64,000 nt of DNA from a bacterium (lineage in GTDB: Bacteria > Electryoneota > RPQS01), in assembly GCA_016702305.1 (NCBI GenBank), contig JADJEH010000002.1, positions 743,451 to 807,450 of the forward strand, in the 5' to 3' direction. The notes beneath the pieces are model-generated. The model was given only the letters and a program-made list of their open reading frames with translations. It was not told where the DNA came from and did not search any database. A program made the position numbers and the translations under genes. Each line of letters begins with the position of its first letter. The stretch's first letter is position 1. Positions 1 to 9,166 of the stretch are shown here, piece by piece.

Positions 1-1196
1 GGACCGCTGGCGCCAGTTTTCGCAAGGCGTCCGCCGCAAAGACGTACGCGGGCGAATTGCGTTGGCAGCCTCTCGATATCGGGCGCGGTTCGCTGCGCTG
101 GACACATCGTGAAAAGTCCTTTGAGTCGTCGGATTCTGTGGCCGCGTCGTCGGATGCGGGCCGCTTGGAGCTTCTGTTGGCTCCACGCAGCCGGCTGTAT
201 GAAGTCAATCTGCTCTATGACGCTCTGAAATCGCGCACCGAGCAGCAGTTGCAGGTCTTCGTGCCGGTGTCTCCGGGTACGGGCGACTACCGGTTGGAAA
301 ACGGCGTCTACCTGCCGGATGACCAGGGCGATTTCATCCTCGTGTCGCGCAACACCGGCGGTTTTGAGCCCTCGTCCGAACTGCGAGCGAATGCCGTGCT
401 GTGGTTTCGCCCCGACGAAACGCGGCGCGCGGGAGACGAGCTTTGGCGCAAGTTCGCGTTCGAAACGGAAGCATCGGTGGAAGAACGGACGCGTTCCGCG
501 TTATCTCTGTCGCTTTTGCTGCTGGATCGCGCAAAGCTGCGCACCCCCGAGACAATTGACGGCCGCTTCTCGGTGCGGCAGGATGTGCATTTCAACCGGC
601 TGTCGCGACAATTCTCGGTGCGGCTTCGCGGAGTGAACTCGGCGGCGCAAGTGTCGCGGTTCACGAATGGTTCGCAGCAATCCGTGCGGCACGAAGGCGC
701 GCTGCGCGTGCGCTATCGCTATGTTGAGCCGCTGCGCGCCGAGGTCGAGCTGTCGAGCGAGTTGGATCGCACGCTCTTCGAAGGAGTGTCCATTGCCAGC
801 ACGGACGTTCGTCGCGATCATATCAGCCACGATCTGCTCTGGACGATCACGGAGCGCTGGGAGACCGGGCTGGCTCTGTCCGGCGTCGAATCACGCGATG
901 AACGAAGCCGCACGCAAGCCTCTGTGCGTGAAGCGGCGCCGCGAATTGGTTATACACGTTTTCGGCAGGGCAGGGTGGACGCGGAATTTCGTTGGCTGCG
1001 GGTGTCGTCGAATCGCGCACGTCTGCCGCAAGAGCTGGCGTCCGGCGGGAATCGCGGCGACAACTTCCGCTGGTCAATGCGAGCGACGCTGGCATTCTCA
1101 GCAAACTTCTCGGGATCTGTTAATTACACGGGCCGTTTGGATTCCGGGGAAGCAACGCAGCATATTGGCCGCGTGGAAGTGCGGGCGACCTTTTGA
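1..1196 (+). CDS. Outer-membrane-type hypothetical protein, C-terminal part
   Basis: The reading frame is open from the window edge (first full codon at position 3) to a TGA at 1194-1196, so the start lies outside the window. I do not recognise the family. The last ~250 residues are a run of short alternating polar/hydrophobic segments rich in Arg, Glu, Ser and aromatics. The protein ends in ...VRATF with a terminal Phe, as is usual for transmembrane beta-barrels. The next gene, an Omp85-type barrel, starts on the A of this stop codon, so the two are translationally coupled. A role in outer-membrane biogenesis is inferred from that neighbour only. Confidence 0.6.
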   Translation, partial: TAGASFRKASAAKTYAGELRWQPLDIGRGSLRWTHREKSFESSDSVAASSDAGRLELLLAPRSRLYEVNLLYDALKSRTEQQLQVFVPVSPGTGDYRLENGVYLPDDQGDFILVSRNTGGFEPSSELRANAVLWFRPDETRRAGDELWRKFAFETEASVEERTRSALSLSLLLLDRAKLRTPETIDGRFSVRQDVHFNRLSRQFSVRLRGVNSAAQVSRFTNGSQQSVRHEGALRVRYRYVEPLRAEVELSSELDRTLFEGVSIASTDVRRDHISHDLLWTITERWETGLALSGVESRDERSRTQASVREAAPRIGYTRFRQGRVDAEFRWLRVSSNRARLPQELASGGNRGDNFRWSMRATLAFSANFSGSVNYTGRLDSGEATQHIGRVEVRATF

Positions 1197-2887
1197 TGCG
1201 TGCGCTGTGCATCCTGCTTCTACTGAGCTCGCTTGTTGTACCAAGTGCGGCCACGGACATTCCCAATTTGCGAGTGTCCGGTCGCGCAACGCGAGCAGAA
1301 GTGCAAGGTTGGATCAAGGCCGTGCCGCCCGCCGATTCTGCACGCGTTGCTGAACGGATCGTGGATTCACTGTTTGCCCGCGGCTGCTTTGGGGCAGCCG
1401 TCCATCGCGCCGAAGATACGCTCGTCGTGGCGGCCGGAAATCAATATCGCATCTCCGGTCTGCGCGTGCTTGGAGATTCACTGCTCCTGTCGGCCGTGGA
1501 CTATGCGCGGTTCGAACTGCGCCCCGGCGTTCCTGCGGAAGCCTGGCGAGTCGAGTCCGCCGTGGAGGCGATGCTGACCCTTTGCGAGAATCGTGCACAT
1601 CCGTTTGCACAGGTAGACGTGGACTCCCTGCAAATTGACGAAACCGCGGAAAGCGTCGTTTTGCATCTCAAGCTGCTCGGCGGTCCGCGCATCGCTCTCG
1701 ATTTCATCGAGTTTGAAGGCAACGCGATTTCGCAGTCGCGCCTGCTGCGACGCGAGTCCGGTCTGCGGCCGGGTGAACCATACGACGCACGGCGCGTCAA
1801 ACTGGCGCAGCGCAAGCTGGCGCAATTGGAATATCTGCGCCGGGTGAGTGCGCCGCGGTTGGTCATCAACGACGCCGGACAAAGCGGCCTGCTGTTCGCC
1901 GTCCAAGAAAGCCGGCTGTCGCGTCTGGATGTTGTAGCGGGACTCTCCCCTGAAGCAGAAGGCGAAGCCCAGACGGTTACCGGGCTCGCGGACTTGCAAT
2001 TTCTCAATTTGTTTGGTACAGGCCGCCGGGGTAAGATCTACTGGCAGCGGCCTGCGAGCGGAGTGCAGGAACTCTCCCTGGCATGGCGGGAAGTGTGGTT
2101 GGCTGGTACACCGTTGCGCGCCGACGCGTCATTTGCGCAGCGGGTGGAAGACACACTCTACGTGACTCGCCGCTACGGTGCGCGACTCGCCTATCCACTC
2201 GGCGCGGGCGCGGAGATCTTCACAGGCATTGCCCGCGAGGAGTTGCTGGCCGATTCCGGCGCGGAGATTCAGTTGGACTTAGTGGCCAATCATACGGTGT
2301 TGCTGGAGGGCGGTTTAAGCGTGGACACGCGCGACCACCTCAGTAATCCGCGGAGCGGCCTGCGGTTCGAGACATCTGCAGCTCGCGGTCAGCGCATGAC
2401 GGATCATCCACCGGCGGGCAGTACGAAAACGGAGTTTGAGCAGCGGCGCGCAGCTCTTGATTTTGAGGTCAATCACGAGCCGTGGCTCTATTGGATTCTG
2501 CATGGTTCCGTCCACGCGCGGCTATTGCTTTCAGATGAACCCGAGATTCCCGTGTCCGACTTGCACCGCATCGGCGGCGCGCGCACGTTGCGCGGCTATC
2601 GGGAAGAGCAGTTTCTGGGATCTGAGGTCAGTTGGGCCACGATAGAAGCTCGTTATTGGTTAGGACCGGCTTCCCGTCTCGCGCTGTTCACGGACGGCGG
2701 CGTGATTTCACGCGAATACCGCGCAGGGACAAGCGGAGATCGCCGGCCGACGCTCTACCGGACGGCCTATGGAGTAGGATTGCGTTTGGAGACGGGAGTG
2801 GGAGTATGGGGTGTTGATTACGGCATTGCGTCTGGCGATTCGCCGTTGAATGGCCAGTTGCACGTGTCGCTTTTGAGTCTATTTTAG
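1196..2887 (+). CDS. BamA/TamA family (Omp85) outer-membrane assembly protein
   Basis: The protein has 563 aa. I chose ATG 1196 (TGATG overlap with the upstream stop) because a signal peptide follows directly (MRALCILLLLSSLVVPSAA). Residues ~25-230 contain POTRA-like repeats, for example a segment around FEGNAISQSRLLRRESGL. Residues ~235-563 form the D15/Omp85 barrel. It carries the family's lid-loop motif, IGGARTLRGYREEQF, equivalent to the VRGF/Y motif of BamA and FhaC, and ends with Phe. It is short for BamA (usually ~750-800 aa with five POTRAs), so a TamA-like or specialised paralogue is more likely. The product should insert or translocate outer-membrane proteins. Confidence 0.85.
   Translation: MRALCILLLLSSLVVPSAATDIPNLRVSGRATRAEVQGWIKAVPPADSARVAERIVDSLFARGCFGAAVHRAEDTLVVAAGNQYRISGLRVLGDSLLLSAVDYARFELRPGVPAEAWRVESAVEAMLTLCENRAHPFAQVDVDSLQIDETAESVVLHLKLLGGPRIALDFIEFEGNAISQSRLLRRESGLRPGEPYDARRVKLAQRKLAQLEYLRRVSAPRLVINDAGQSGLLFAVQESRLSRLDVVAGLSPEAEGEAQTVTGLADLQFLNLFGTGRRGKIYWQRPASGVQELSLAWREVWLAGTPLRADASFAQRVEDTLYVTRRYGARLAYPLGAGAEIFTGIAREELLADSGAEIQLDLVANHTVLLEGGLSVDTRDHLSNPRSGLRFETSAARGQRMTDHPPAGSTKTEFEQRRAALDFEVNHEPWLYWILHGSVHARLLLSDEPEIPVSDLHRIGGARTLRGYREEQFLGSEVSWATIEARYWLGPASRLALFTDGGVISREYRAGTSGDRRPTLYRTAYGVGLRLETGVGVWGVDYGIASGDSPLNGQLHVSLLSLF
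2858..2885 (+). promoter_or_regulatory. Possible promoter of the RNase G gene
   Basis: TTGCAC (2858-2863) and TATTTT (2880-2885) are 16 nt apart, one less than the 17 nt seen at other promoters here. They overlap the end of the upstream gene. The resulting leader of ~60 nt contains a short CCGG-stem hairpin at 2889-2906. Weak call. Confidence 0.35.
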
Positions 2888-2953
2888 TCCCGGGCAGTTG
2901 TCCGGGTTCACACAAAGAAGTTTCCGGGGCGCGCAGTAAAAGTTGCGCGCGAG

Positions 2954-4519
2954 ATGTTGAAGAAAGAACTTATCATCAATTCGACGACCGCGGAGACGCG
3001 CATAGCGTTGGTCGAAGATGGATCGTTGGTCAATCTGTTTGTGGAATTCCCCGACGCTGAGCGCAACGTCGGTGACATCTACAAAGGGGTGGTACGCAAG
3101 GTGCTGCCCGGTATGCAGGCATCATTCGTGCATATCGGTTGGCCAATTGACGGTTTCATCCATTTTTCCGATTTGTTTCAGAGCGCGGTGGACATGGCCG
3201 AAGGCGCGGACATGGAAGAGGTCACTCAGCCGGAAAAGCGCGAAGGCCGCAAGCGTGCATGGAAGCCGCGTGCCGAGCTCAAGGCCGGTCAAGAGATTTT
3301 GGTGCAGGTGATCAAGGAACCGCTGGGCACCAAGGGGCCGCGCCTCACCTCGCAGATTTCCTTGCCGGGCCGTTTCCTCGTGCTTGTGCCCGGTGACAAT
3401 CTGGTCGGCGTGTCCAAACGCATTCCCGATTTCAAAGAGCGCAAGCGCTTGAAGAGCATTCTCAAGCAGATTCGCCCCGAAGGATTTGGCCTGATCTGTC
3501 GCACGATTGGCGAAGGCAAGACCGACGCCGAAGTGCGGCATGATTTGAATACGCTTGTGCGTCTGTGGCGAATGATCGAAAGCCGGATTGAGACGGCGCC
3601 GGCTCCCAGCCGTGTCCACAAGGAAGCGCCGCTCACGTCGAGCATCATCCGTGATCTATTCGGTCCGGACGTGGATCGCGTCGTCATTGACGACAAGCGG
3701 CTCTATCGCGAAATCCGCGCTTACGTGCGTGCCGTTGCCCGGCCCCTGCTGGATCGTATTCAGTATCATGAGGGCCCGGGCCCCGTTTTCGACTTGTTCA
3801 ATATCGAGCAGGAGATCGAGAAGGGATTGTCGCGGCGCGTGTGGTTTGGCGGCGGCAGCTATCTAATCATCGAGCAGACTGAGGCCGTCGTCACGATTGA
3901 CGTCAATTCAGGACGCTTCGTTGGCAAGGAGGAGCAGGAAGAGAACAATCTGCGGGTGAATCTCAAGGCCTGCCGGGAAATTGCCCGACAGATTCGGCTC
4001 CGCGACCTCGGCGGCATCATCATCATTGACTTCATTGATATGTATGGCGAGTCGAATCGTAAAAAGGTGTTTGACGCGATGCATCAAGCCTTGTCGTCCG
4101 ATCGCGCCAAGTGGGACATTGCCCCGATCAGCCAGTTCGGAATCTTGGAGATGACCCGCCAGCGGACCAAGTCATCCCTGGTTCACGCGTTCAATGAACC
4201 CTGCCCGACCTGTAACGGCTCGGGGCTGATTGAGTCGAAGGAGACGGTCGTCACGCGGTTGCAGTCGTGGGTTCGGCGCTTCCGGGCTCAGACCGGAGAG
4301 ATGGGTCTCACTATCAAAGCCCATCCGGTCATTGTCGAATATATCACACAGGGCATGCGTTCACACCTCCGCCGAATTATGTGGGACTCACTGCTGTACA
4401 TCAAGCTGGAACCGGACACGACTCTAAAGATAGATGAATTCAAGGGTTACAGTTGGAAGCAAAAGCGCGATGTCACAGATCAGTTTGAGGCCCGATTTGT
4501 TGAGAAAACTGGGACTTGA
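2954..4519 (+). CDS. rng: Ribonuclease E/G family endoribonuclease
   Basis: 521 aa, close to RNase G (~490 aa) and lacking the long C-terminal scaffold of RNase E. It is a single-strand-specific, 5'-end-sensing endonuclease of rRNA and mRNA processing. The S1 domain is at ~35-130, with a charged insertion at ~78-105. The DNase I-like catalytic domain carries the Mg-binding aspartates D316 (in TIDVNSGRF) and D359 (in IIIIDFIDMYG). The Zn-link CPTC (C417, C420) allows dimerisation. The ATG at 2954 gives the expected MLKKELIIN start. L21 and L27 follow, a common rng neighbourhood. I see no truncation. Confidence 0.95.
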   Translation: MLKKELIINSTTAETRIALVEDGSLVNLFVEFPDAERNVGDIYKGVVRKVLPGMQASFVHIGWPIDGFIHFSDLFQSAVDMAEGADMEEVTQPEKREGRKRAWKPRAELKAGQEILVQVIKEPLGTKGPRLTSQISLPGRFLVLVPGDNLVGVSKRIPDFKERKRLKSILKQIRPEGFGLICRTIGEGKTDAEVRHDLNTLVRLWRMIESRIETAPAPSRVHKEAPLTSSIIRDLFGPDVDRVVIDDKRLYREIRAYVRAVARPLLDRIQYHEGPGPVFDLFNIEQEIEKGLSRRVWFGGGSYLIIEQTEAVVTIDVNSGRFVGKEEQEENNLRVNLKACREIARQIRLRDLGGIIIIDFIDMYGESNRKKVFDAMHQALSSDRAKWDIAPISQFGILEMTRQRTKSSLVHAFNEPCPTCNGSGLIESKETVVTRLQSWVRRFRAQTGEMGLTIKAHPVIVEYITQGMRSHLRRIMWDSLLYIKLEPDTTLKIDEFKGYSWKQKRDVTDQFEARFVEKTGT

Positions 4520-4544
4520 CTCTAAAGTCCAGGATTCCTATATT
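4516..4544 (+). promoter_or_regulatory. Promoter of rplU-rpmA
   Basis: TTGACT (4516-4521), a 17-nt spacer, then TATATT (4539-4544), ending 27 nt before the rplU ATG. It is an exact match to the TTGNNN-N17-TANNTT pattern found at several genes here. The -35 box overlaps the rng stop codon. Confidence 0.7.
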
Positions 4545-4571
4545 CACAGTCTGACAATTTTACGGGTCAAG

Positions 4572-4886
4572 ATGTACGCAATTTGTAACCTCAAAGGTCA
4601 CCAGGTCAAGGTCCGCCCGGACGAGACCGTCAAGGTGCAGTACCGCGCAGATGTGCAGCCGGGGGACATGATTGTCCTCGACGACATTCTGTTGCTGCAT
4701 GATGGCAAGCAGCTCAAGGTGGGCAAACCGAACGTGGCGGCCAAAGTGCACGCCAAGGTCGTTGAGCACGGCCGCGATCCGAAAGTGATCGTGTTCCGCA
4801 AGAAGAAGCGCACCGAATATCGCAAGCATAAGGGCCACAAGCAGTGGTTCACGATGCTGCATATCGAGAAGATCGAAGCGAACTAA
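4572..4886 (+). CDS. rplU: 50S ribosomal protein L21
   Basis: 104 aa, the usual L21 length. It binds 23S rRNA in the large subunit. The start at ATG 4572 gives the canonical MYAICNLKGHQ N-terminus; the frame is open further upstream, but that part is unrelated sequence overlapping rng. The conserved C-terminal block includes VFRKKKRTEYRKHKGHK, followed by a short IEKIEAN tail. It is followed 17 nt later by rpmA, the near-universal L21-L27 pair, and is probably transcribed from the promoter at 4516. Confidence 0.97.
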   Translation: MYAICNLKGHQVKVRPDETVKVQYRADVQPGDMIVLDDILLLHDGKQLKVGKPNVAAKVHAKVVEHGRDPKVIVFRKKKRTEYRKHKGHKQWFTMLHIEKIEAN

Positions 4887-4903
4887 CCTCCGGAACTCTC
4901 CTC

Positions 4904-5167
4904 ATGGCTCATAAAAAAGGACAAGGTTCAACCCGCAATGGTCGCGACAGCCAGCCCAAGATGTTGGGTGTGAAGCGCTTCGCGGGCCAGTTTGTGCGCG
5001 CCGGCGAGATTATCGTGCGTCAGCGCGGCACCCGCATTCATCCCGGTGAACACGTCGGCATGGGCCGCGATCACACGTTGTTCGCGAAGGCGGACGGCAC
5101 GGTGCAATTCGCGGACGGCGGTCGTTCGAACCGCAAGTTTGTGCGCATCGTACTCGAGTCCGCGTAA
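4904..5167 (+). CDS. rpmA: 50S ribosomal protein L27
   Basis: 87 aa. It starts MAHKKGQGSTRNGRDS, the standard unprocessed L27 N-terminus that reaches toward the peptidyl-transferase centre. There is no Firmicutes-type cleavable N-terminal extension. The conserved GTRIHPGEHVGMGRDHTLFA block is present. The ATG at 4904 lies 17 nt after the rplU stop. Confidence 0.97.
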   Translation: MAHKKGQGSTRNGRDSQPKMLGVKRFAGQFVRAGEIIVRQRGTRIHPGEHVGMGRDHTLFAKADGTVQFADGGRSNRKFVRIVLESA

Positions 5168-5218
5168 GAGCCTGCCGCACGGCGCGCCCGCATCACTCGT
5201 CGCTGATTTTTTTTTCAA

Positions 5219-5255
5219 GTGCGGCTTTCCTCGGGAAGCCGCACTCTGTATTTAT
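5219..5255 (+). terminator. Hairpin after rpmA, probable terminator
   Basis: The 9-bp stem GTGCGGCTT/AAGCCGCAC (5219-5227 with 5236-5244) has an 8-nt loop. It is followed by a weak U-rich tail (TCTGTATTTAT) and preceded by a run of Ts at ~5207-5215. The stem is strong but the tail is imperfect. Confidence 0.5.
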
Positions 5256-5286
5256 CCTACTCCTCTTTCCAAACCCCCTTTAGTCC

Positions 5287-6210
5287 ATGAAAGTAACCGT
5301 TATCGGCGGTGGCAACGTCGGCGCCACCTGTGCCTACATTCTGTCCGACAAGAATATTTGCCGCGAAGTCGTTCTGCTGGACATCGTTGACGGTATCCCG
5401 CAGGGCAAGGCGCTCGACATGTTCGAGGCCGCGCCGGTCGGGGGAACGAGCACGCGCGTGACTGGCACGAATAATTATGCGGATACGGCCAACTCGGACA
5501 TCATCGTGATGACCGCCGGTAAGCCGCGTACGCCGGGCATGTCCCGCGACGATCTGCTGGCGGCTAATGTCGAGATCATGCGCTCGGCGATCGGCGACGC
5601 GGCCAAGGCTTCGCCGAATGCGATTATCATCATCGTGTCGAACCCGCTGGATGCGATGTGCTACACGGCGCTGAAGCTCACGGGATTTCCGCACCACCGC
5701 GTATTCGGTATGGCGGGTATTCTGGACACGGCTCGCTACCGCGCGTTTATCGCGATGGAACTGGGTGTGTCCGTGAAGGATGTCGCGGCTTGCGTGATGG
5801 GCGGACACGGCGACACGATGGTGCCGCTGCCACGCTTGACGACGGTCGGCGGCGTGCCGTTCACCGAACTTGTGTCGAAGGAGCGCGTGGACTCAATTGT
5901 TCAGCGTACGCGCGACGGCGGCGCCGAAATCGTTAAGTATCTGAAGACCGGTTCGGCCTACTACGCTCCAGCGGCTGCCGCGGCGGAGATGGTGGAGTCC
6001 ATCATCATAGATCAGAAGCGCGTTCTGCCGTGCGCCGTGTGGCTGCAAGGCGAATACGGATGCAAGGATATCTACATGGGCGTGCCCGTGGTCGTTGGCC
6101 GGAAGGGCGTCGAGCGCATTCTTGAAATGAAACTGACGGCCGAAGAGCGCGCGATGTTCGATCATTCCGCCGAAGCAGTGCGTTCGCTGCTGGCGGCAAT
6201 TAAGCTGTAA
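5287..6210 (+). CDS. mdh: Malate dehydrogenase (LDH-like type)
   Basis: 307 aa. NAD-dependent interconversion of malate and oxaloacetate in the TCA cycle. The Rossmann motif GGGNVG is at 7-12, and D32 at the end of beta-2 favours NAD over NADP. Substrate residues R81 and R87 (in KPRTPGMSRDDL), N119 and R150 are present, as is the D147/H174 catalytic pair (H174 in GGHGDTMVPL). The arginine at 81 marks malate rather than lactate specificity. It belongs to the LDH-like MDH clade of ~310 aa. It is followed after 24 nt by elbB. Confidence 0.94.
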   Translation: MKVTVIGGGNVGATCAYILSDKNICREVVLLDIVDGIPQGKALDMFEAAPVGGTSTRVTGTNNYADTANSDIIVMTAGKPRTPGMSRDDLLAANVEIMRSAIGDAAKASPNAIIIIVSNPLDAMCYTALKLTGFPHHRVFGMAGILDTARYRAFIAMELGVSVKDVAACVMGGHGDTMVPLPRLTTVGGVPFTELVSKERVDSIVQRTRDGGAEIVKYLKTGSAYYAPAAAAAEMVESIIIDQKRVLPCAVWLQGEYGCKDIYMGVPVVVGRKGVERILEMKLTAEERAMFDHSAEAVRSLLAAIKL

Positions 6211-6234
6211 TCTGAAATCTCAAAGGAGACGACG

Positions 6235-6921
6235 ATGCCTACTATTGGTGTGGTACTCTCCGGCTGCGGCTACTTAGATGGCGCGGAGATCTACGAAGCG
6301 ACGTTGACATTGCTTGCGCTCGACCGGCGCGGGATTACCTATCAGTGTTTGGCTCCGGACGTGCTGCAGATGCACGTCGTCAACCACAAGACCGGCGAGG
6401 CCACCGGCGAGACGCGCAACGTATTGACCGAAGCGGCTCGCATCGCCCGGGGAAAGATCGAACCGCTGGCTGAATCGTGGTTGGAGCGACTCGACGCGGT
6501 GATATTTCCGGGTGGATTTGGTGCGGCCAAGAACTACTGTGACTTCGCCGTCAAAGGTGAAGGTTGTTCAATCCATCCGCTGGTCGAGTCGTTTATGCGC
6601 AAAGCCGCGCAGGCGAAGCTGCCAATAGGCGTGATTTGCATCGCGCCGGTTGTTCTGGCGCGGGCGCTGAAGGGCACCGATGTTCATCCACAATTGACCG
6701 TCGGCGCTCCATCAGGAGCATCGCAAGCTGTGGATAACTTCGGAAGTCAACACATTCCGTGCGAGGTGACGAATTGCGTGGTGGATCATGAACGACGCAT
6801 CGTGTCCACTCCGGCGTTTATGTATCAAGCTCGCATCAGTGAAGTTGCTCAAGGTATTGACAAGCTGGTGGAGCAAATTGCCGCAATGGTGACGATTGAG
6901 CGCACCGTTGCCGTGGGTTAA
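6235..6921 (+). CDS. elbB: ElbB-type DJ-1/PfpI glyoxalase-like protein
   Basis: 228 aa, slightly longer than E. coli ElbB (217 aa). It has the family signature GVVLSGCGYLDGAEIYEA at the N-terminus and the PGGFGAAKNYCDFA loop at ~90-105. The nucleophile cysteine lies in IGVICIAP at ~127, and E15-like acids are present. Family members are class I glutamine amidotransferase-like proteins linked to glyoxal detoxification or isoprenoid metabolism; the exact substrate is uncertain. AAAGGAG (6221-6227) is a good ribosome site. It is probably cotranscribed with mdh and ends before a strong terminator. Confidence 0.9.
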   Translation: MPTIGVVLSGCGYLDGAEIYEATLTLLALDRRGITYQCLAPDVLQMHVVNHKTGEATGETRNVLTEAARIARGKIEPLAESWLERLDAVIFPGGFGAAKNYCDFAVKGEGCSIHPLVESFMRKAAQAKLPIGVICIAPVVLARALKGTDVHPQLTVGAPSGASQAVDNFGSQHIPCEVTNCVVDHERRIVSTPAFMYQARISEVAQGIDKLVEQIAAMVTIERTVAVG

Positions 6922-7008
6922 TCGCAACATGCCTCGCGTTGAGATTCATGTTGAGAGATAGCGACCCGCCGCTCCAAATGCAAAGCAAGTGATTCCAGTT
7001 CTCTGCCA

Positions 7009-7040
7009 AGACCCGTCCGAAATGGACGGGTCTTTTGTTT
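7009..7040 (+). terminator. Intrinsic terminator after mdh-elbB
   Basis: A 10-bp perfect stem, AGACCCGTCC/GGACGGGTCT (7009-7018 with 7024-7033), has a 5-nt loop and is followed by TTTGTTTT. Confidence 0.9.
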
Positions 7041-7066
7041 TAGACGTCAAACCTCTCTAAGAACGT

Positions 7067-7095
7067 GTGCAGGTAGGCTTGGCATTTGCTATATT
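7067..7095 (+). promoter_or_regulatory. Possible promoter of the histidine kinase at 7126
   Basis: GTGCAG (7067-7072), 17 nt, TATATT (7090-7095). The first base deviates from TTG. The position supports ATG 7126 rather than TTG 7099 as the start. Confidence 0.45.
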
Positions 7096-7125
7096 GGATT
7101 GCGTGAACATGATCCTGATGCGCGA

Positions 7126-9114
7126 ATGACGACGATCCGAAACACTACGCTGATTCTAACTCCTGACTCCGAAACGCGGCAAGCTGTGTCGGAGGGCTTG
7201 CTCACGTCCGGTTGGACCACACTCGCGGCGGCGAATCTCGCTGCTGCAATTCGCAATCCGGCGACGGGCGAGGCACAGGTATGGTTAGTATCGTTGGACA
7301 TCGTGCTGACCGACGAATTCGCGCAGTGGCACCACACGACGTATCCGCACATTCCGGTGATCGGTCTGACTGGAAACGATACCGAGCGCCCGAAGTTTGA
7401 CGCGCTGAACTCTGTGTTTGCGGTCGTAAATCCGCACACGCAGCCGCTGTGGCAGTTAGATCTGTTGCTCAATCGCGCCGCCGAATCGAGGCGAACATCG
7501 CTGTCCGCGGACGACAAATTAGCTTCGTCATATCGCAGCCTGTTCGCGTCGACAACCTCACTTCACTCGTCTGAAACACTTGGCGCTCTGCTTGAGTCGT
7601 GTTGCCGGGAAGTGGCGCGTGGAACCGGATTCAATCGGGCGGTGTTGGTGCTGGCCGATGACAAGAATCGCATTCAATCGGCGCGCGCGTACTTCAACCA
7701 CCCGAGCTTGGTGCTGGAACTTGCTGACTACTTCGGTCAGCCGTTGATGCCTGTGATACCGGATCAGACCGTCACGAGATGGGGCCGCGGTTTTGGCGTC
7801 GGCTCCGCTCACGAAGCGGCGCCCACCCGCCACATCATCCTTCCTTTGGAAGGCAAAGACGGCGCCGTTCTGGGTTTCCTGACGCTCGATCAGCCCGCTG
7901 CGGAAGTTGAGAACTTAGCCGGTTTGAGCGAACCGATTGCTCTGCTCCTCAATTTCGTCGCCGTAATCCTCGAATTGCAACAACTGCGCAGCGATCGCCA
8001 GCACCACGCATTCCACGACGATCGCAGCGGTTCAGAGCGGCAGGTCGAACAGCGATTGGCACAGGACCGCTTCACGCGACTAGTCGGCCTGACTGATGAT
8101 ATCGTCTACCTGACCGACGCCAAAGGTCGAATAGTCTATTTGAATGAGACGTTCAGCACGATCCTCGGATTTGCGCGAGAAAACTACGTGGGTCTGCCGC
8201 TGCCGCAGGTACTCAGCGATCTGGCGGCGGAGAGTGCGGCCACCACGGCGCTCGTGCAGTCAATCGAATCGCGTGACGATGATCGAATTCGCCACGAGCT
8301 TGAGCTCTTTACCAAGAGTGGTTATCGTCGTCCATTCATGCTGTCGCATCAGTGGATTCGTCAGGCGCATGAGATTGTCGCGGGACAGGGGATTCTGCGG
8401 GACATCAGCGAACGACGCGAGCTGTTGGCTGAGCTCACTCGCGCCGAACGGTTAGGCATCGCCGGAAGATATGCCAGCGGTGTTGCGCATGAGATTAACA
8501 ACCCGCTGCAAGCGATTGCCTCGCACCTGTCCGGACTCGGCGCGTCCCTCGCGGCCGACAAACACGCCCAAGCCAGCATTGGCGTCGTGGCGGATTCCGT
8601 GGACCGTATTCGGCAATTGACGCGCAGCCTCATGGATATGCAGCGGCCTGATCAGATGGCGCTGGTGAAATCGAATGTGCATGACGTGGTTGAGCGCGCG
8701 CTCGCCTTACACGCACCGCAGTTTCGCAACGCGGGAGTGGACATCCAGCGAGAATTCGCGACGAACCTACCGCACGTTCCGATGCGCCCGGCGGAGATCG
8801 AGCAGGTTTGCATCAACCTGATCACGAATGCCCTGCAAGCGATGCCGGATGGCGGCAGGCTTACGATTTCGTCGCGTTTGGAAGGCGGGACGGTGTCCGT
8901 TGAGTTCCGCGATAGCGGTAAGGGCATTGCGCCGGAGATTCTGCCGCGGCTGTTTGCGCCGTTTGCGACCTACCGCGAGCAGGGCGGCGGCCTGGGTTTG
9001 GGACTATATCTGTCCCGGGAGATCATGCTGCAGCACGGCGGTGATTTGCGCGCGTCCACACCGCCGGGGGGCGGCGCCCAATTCGCACTGCTATTGCCCG
9101 CAGGCACACAATAA
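7126..9114 (+). CDS. Soluble sensor histidine kinase with receiver-like, GAF and PAS domains
   Basis: 662 aa from ATG 7126 (a TTG 27 nt upstream is also in frame). There is no membrane segment, so it senses in the cytoplasm. Residues 1-~115 resemble a response-regulator receiver fold that lacks a clear acidic pocket. A GAF-like domain covers ~145-290 and PAS covers ~315-440. The HisKA box has H455 in GVAHEINNPLQA. The HATPase domain has the N box INLITNALQAMPDGG, G1 RDSGKGI and G2 GGGLGLGLYLS. The H box is of the NtrB/HPK4 type. No response regulator is adjacent, so it acts on a partner encoded elsewhere. It ends at a bidirectional terminator. Confidence 0.88.
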   Translation: MTTIRNTTLILTPDSETRQAVSEGLLTSGWTTLAAANLAAAIRNPATGEAQVWLVSLDIVLTDEFAQWHHTTYPHIPVIGLTGNDTERPKFDALNSVFAVVNPHTQPLWQLDLLLNRAAESRRTSLSADDKLASSYRSLFASTTSLHSSETLGALLESCCREVARGTGFNRAVLVLADDKNRIQSARAYFNHPSLVLELADYFGQPLMPVIPDQTVTRWGRGFGVGSAHEAAPTRHIILPLEGKDGAVLGFLTLDQPAAEVENLAGLSEPIALLLNFVAVILELQQLRSDRQHHAFHDDRSGSERQVEQRLAQDRFTRLVGLTDDIVYLTDAKGRIVYLNETFSTILGFARENYVGLPLPQVLSDLAAESAATTALVQSIESRDDDRIRHELELFTKSGYRRPFMLSHQWIRQAHEIVAGQGILRDISERRELLAELTRAERLGIAGRYASGVAHEINNPLQAIASHLSGLGASLAADKHAQASIGVVADSVDRIRQLTRSLMDMQRPDQMALVKSNVHDVVERALALHAPQFRNAGVDIQREFATNLPHVPMRPAEIEQVCINLITNALQAMPDGGRLTISSRLEGGTVSVEFRDSGKGIAPEILPRLFAPFATYREQGGGLGLGLYLSREIMLQHGGDLRASTPPGGGAQFALLLPAGTQ

Positions 9115-9117
9115 TAA

Positions 9118-9155
9118 AAAGCGGCGCCTCCTCGGAAGCGCCGCTTTAGTTTTGC
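9118..9155. terminator. Bidirectional terminator between convergent genes
   Basis: The 10-bp stem AAAGCGGCGC/GCGCCGCTTT (9118-9127 with 9138-9147) has T-rich sequence downstream on both strands (AGTTTT on plus, TTTTTATTAT on minus). It separates the histidine kinase from the radC-like gene. Confidence 0.85.
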
Positions 9156-9166
9156 TGCAAACTGCC

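Noticed and set aside
3122..3696. Long minus-strand open frames opposite the RNase G gene
   Set aside because: The RNase G frame is unmistakable. The opposite frames have no motifs and reflect high-GC codon bias.
5207..5244. Minus-strand terminator at the T-run and hairpin after rpmA
   Set aside because: No minus-strand gene ends here, and on that strand the hairpin is followed by As rather than Ts.
7099..7125. TTG 7099 as start of the histidine kinase
   Set aside because: It would lie at or before the transcription start expected from the -10 box at 7090-7095; ATG 7126 fits better.
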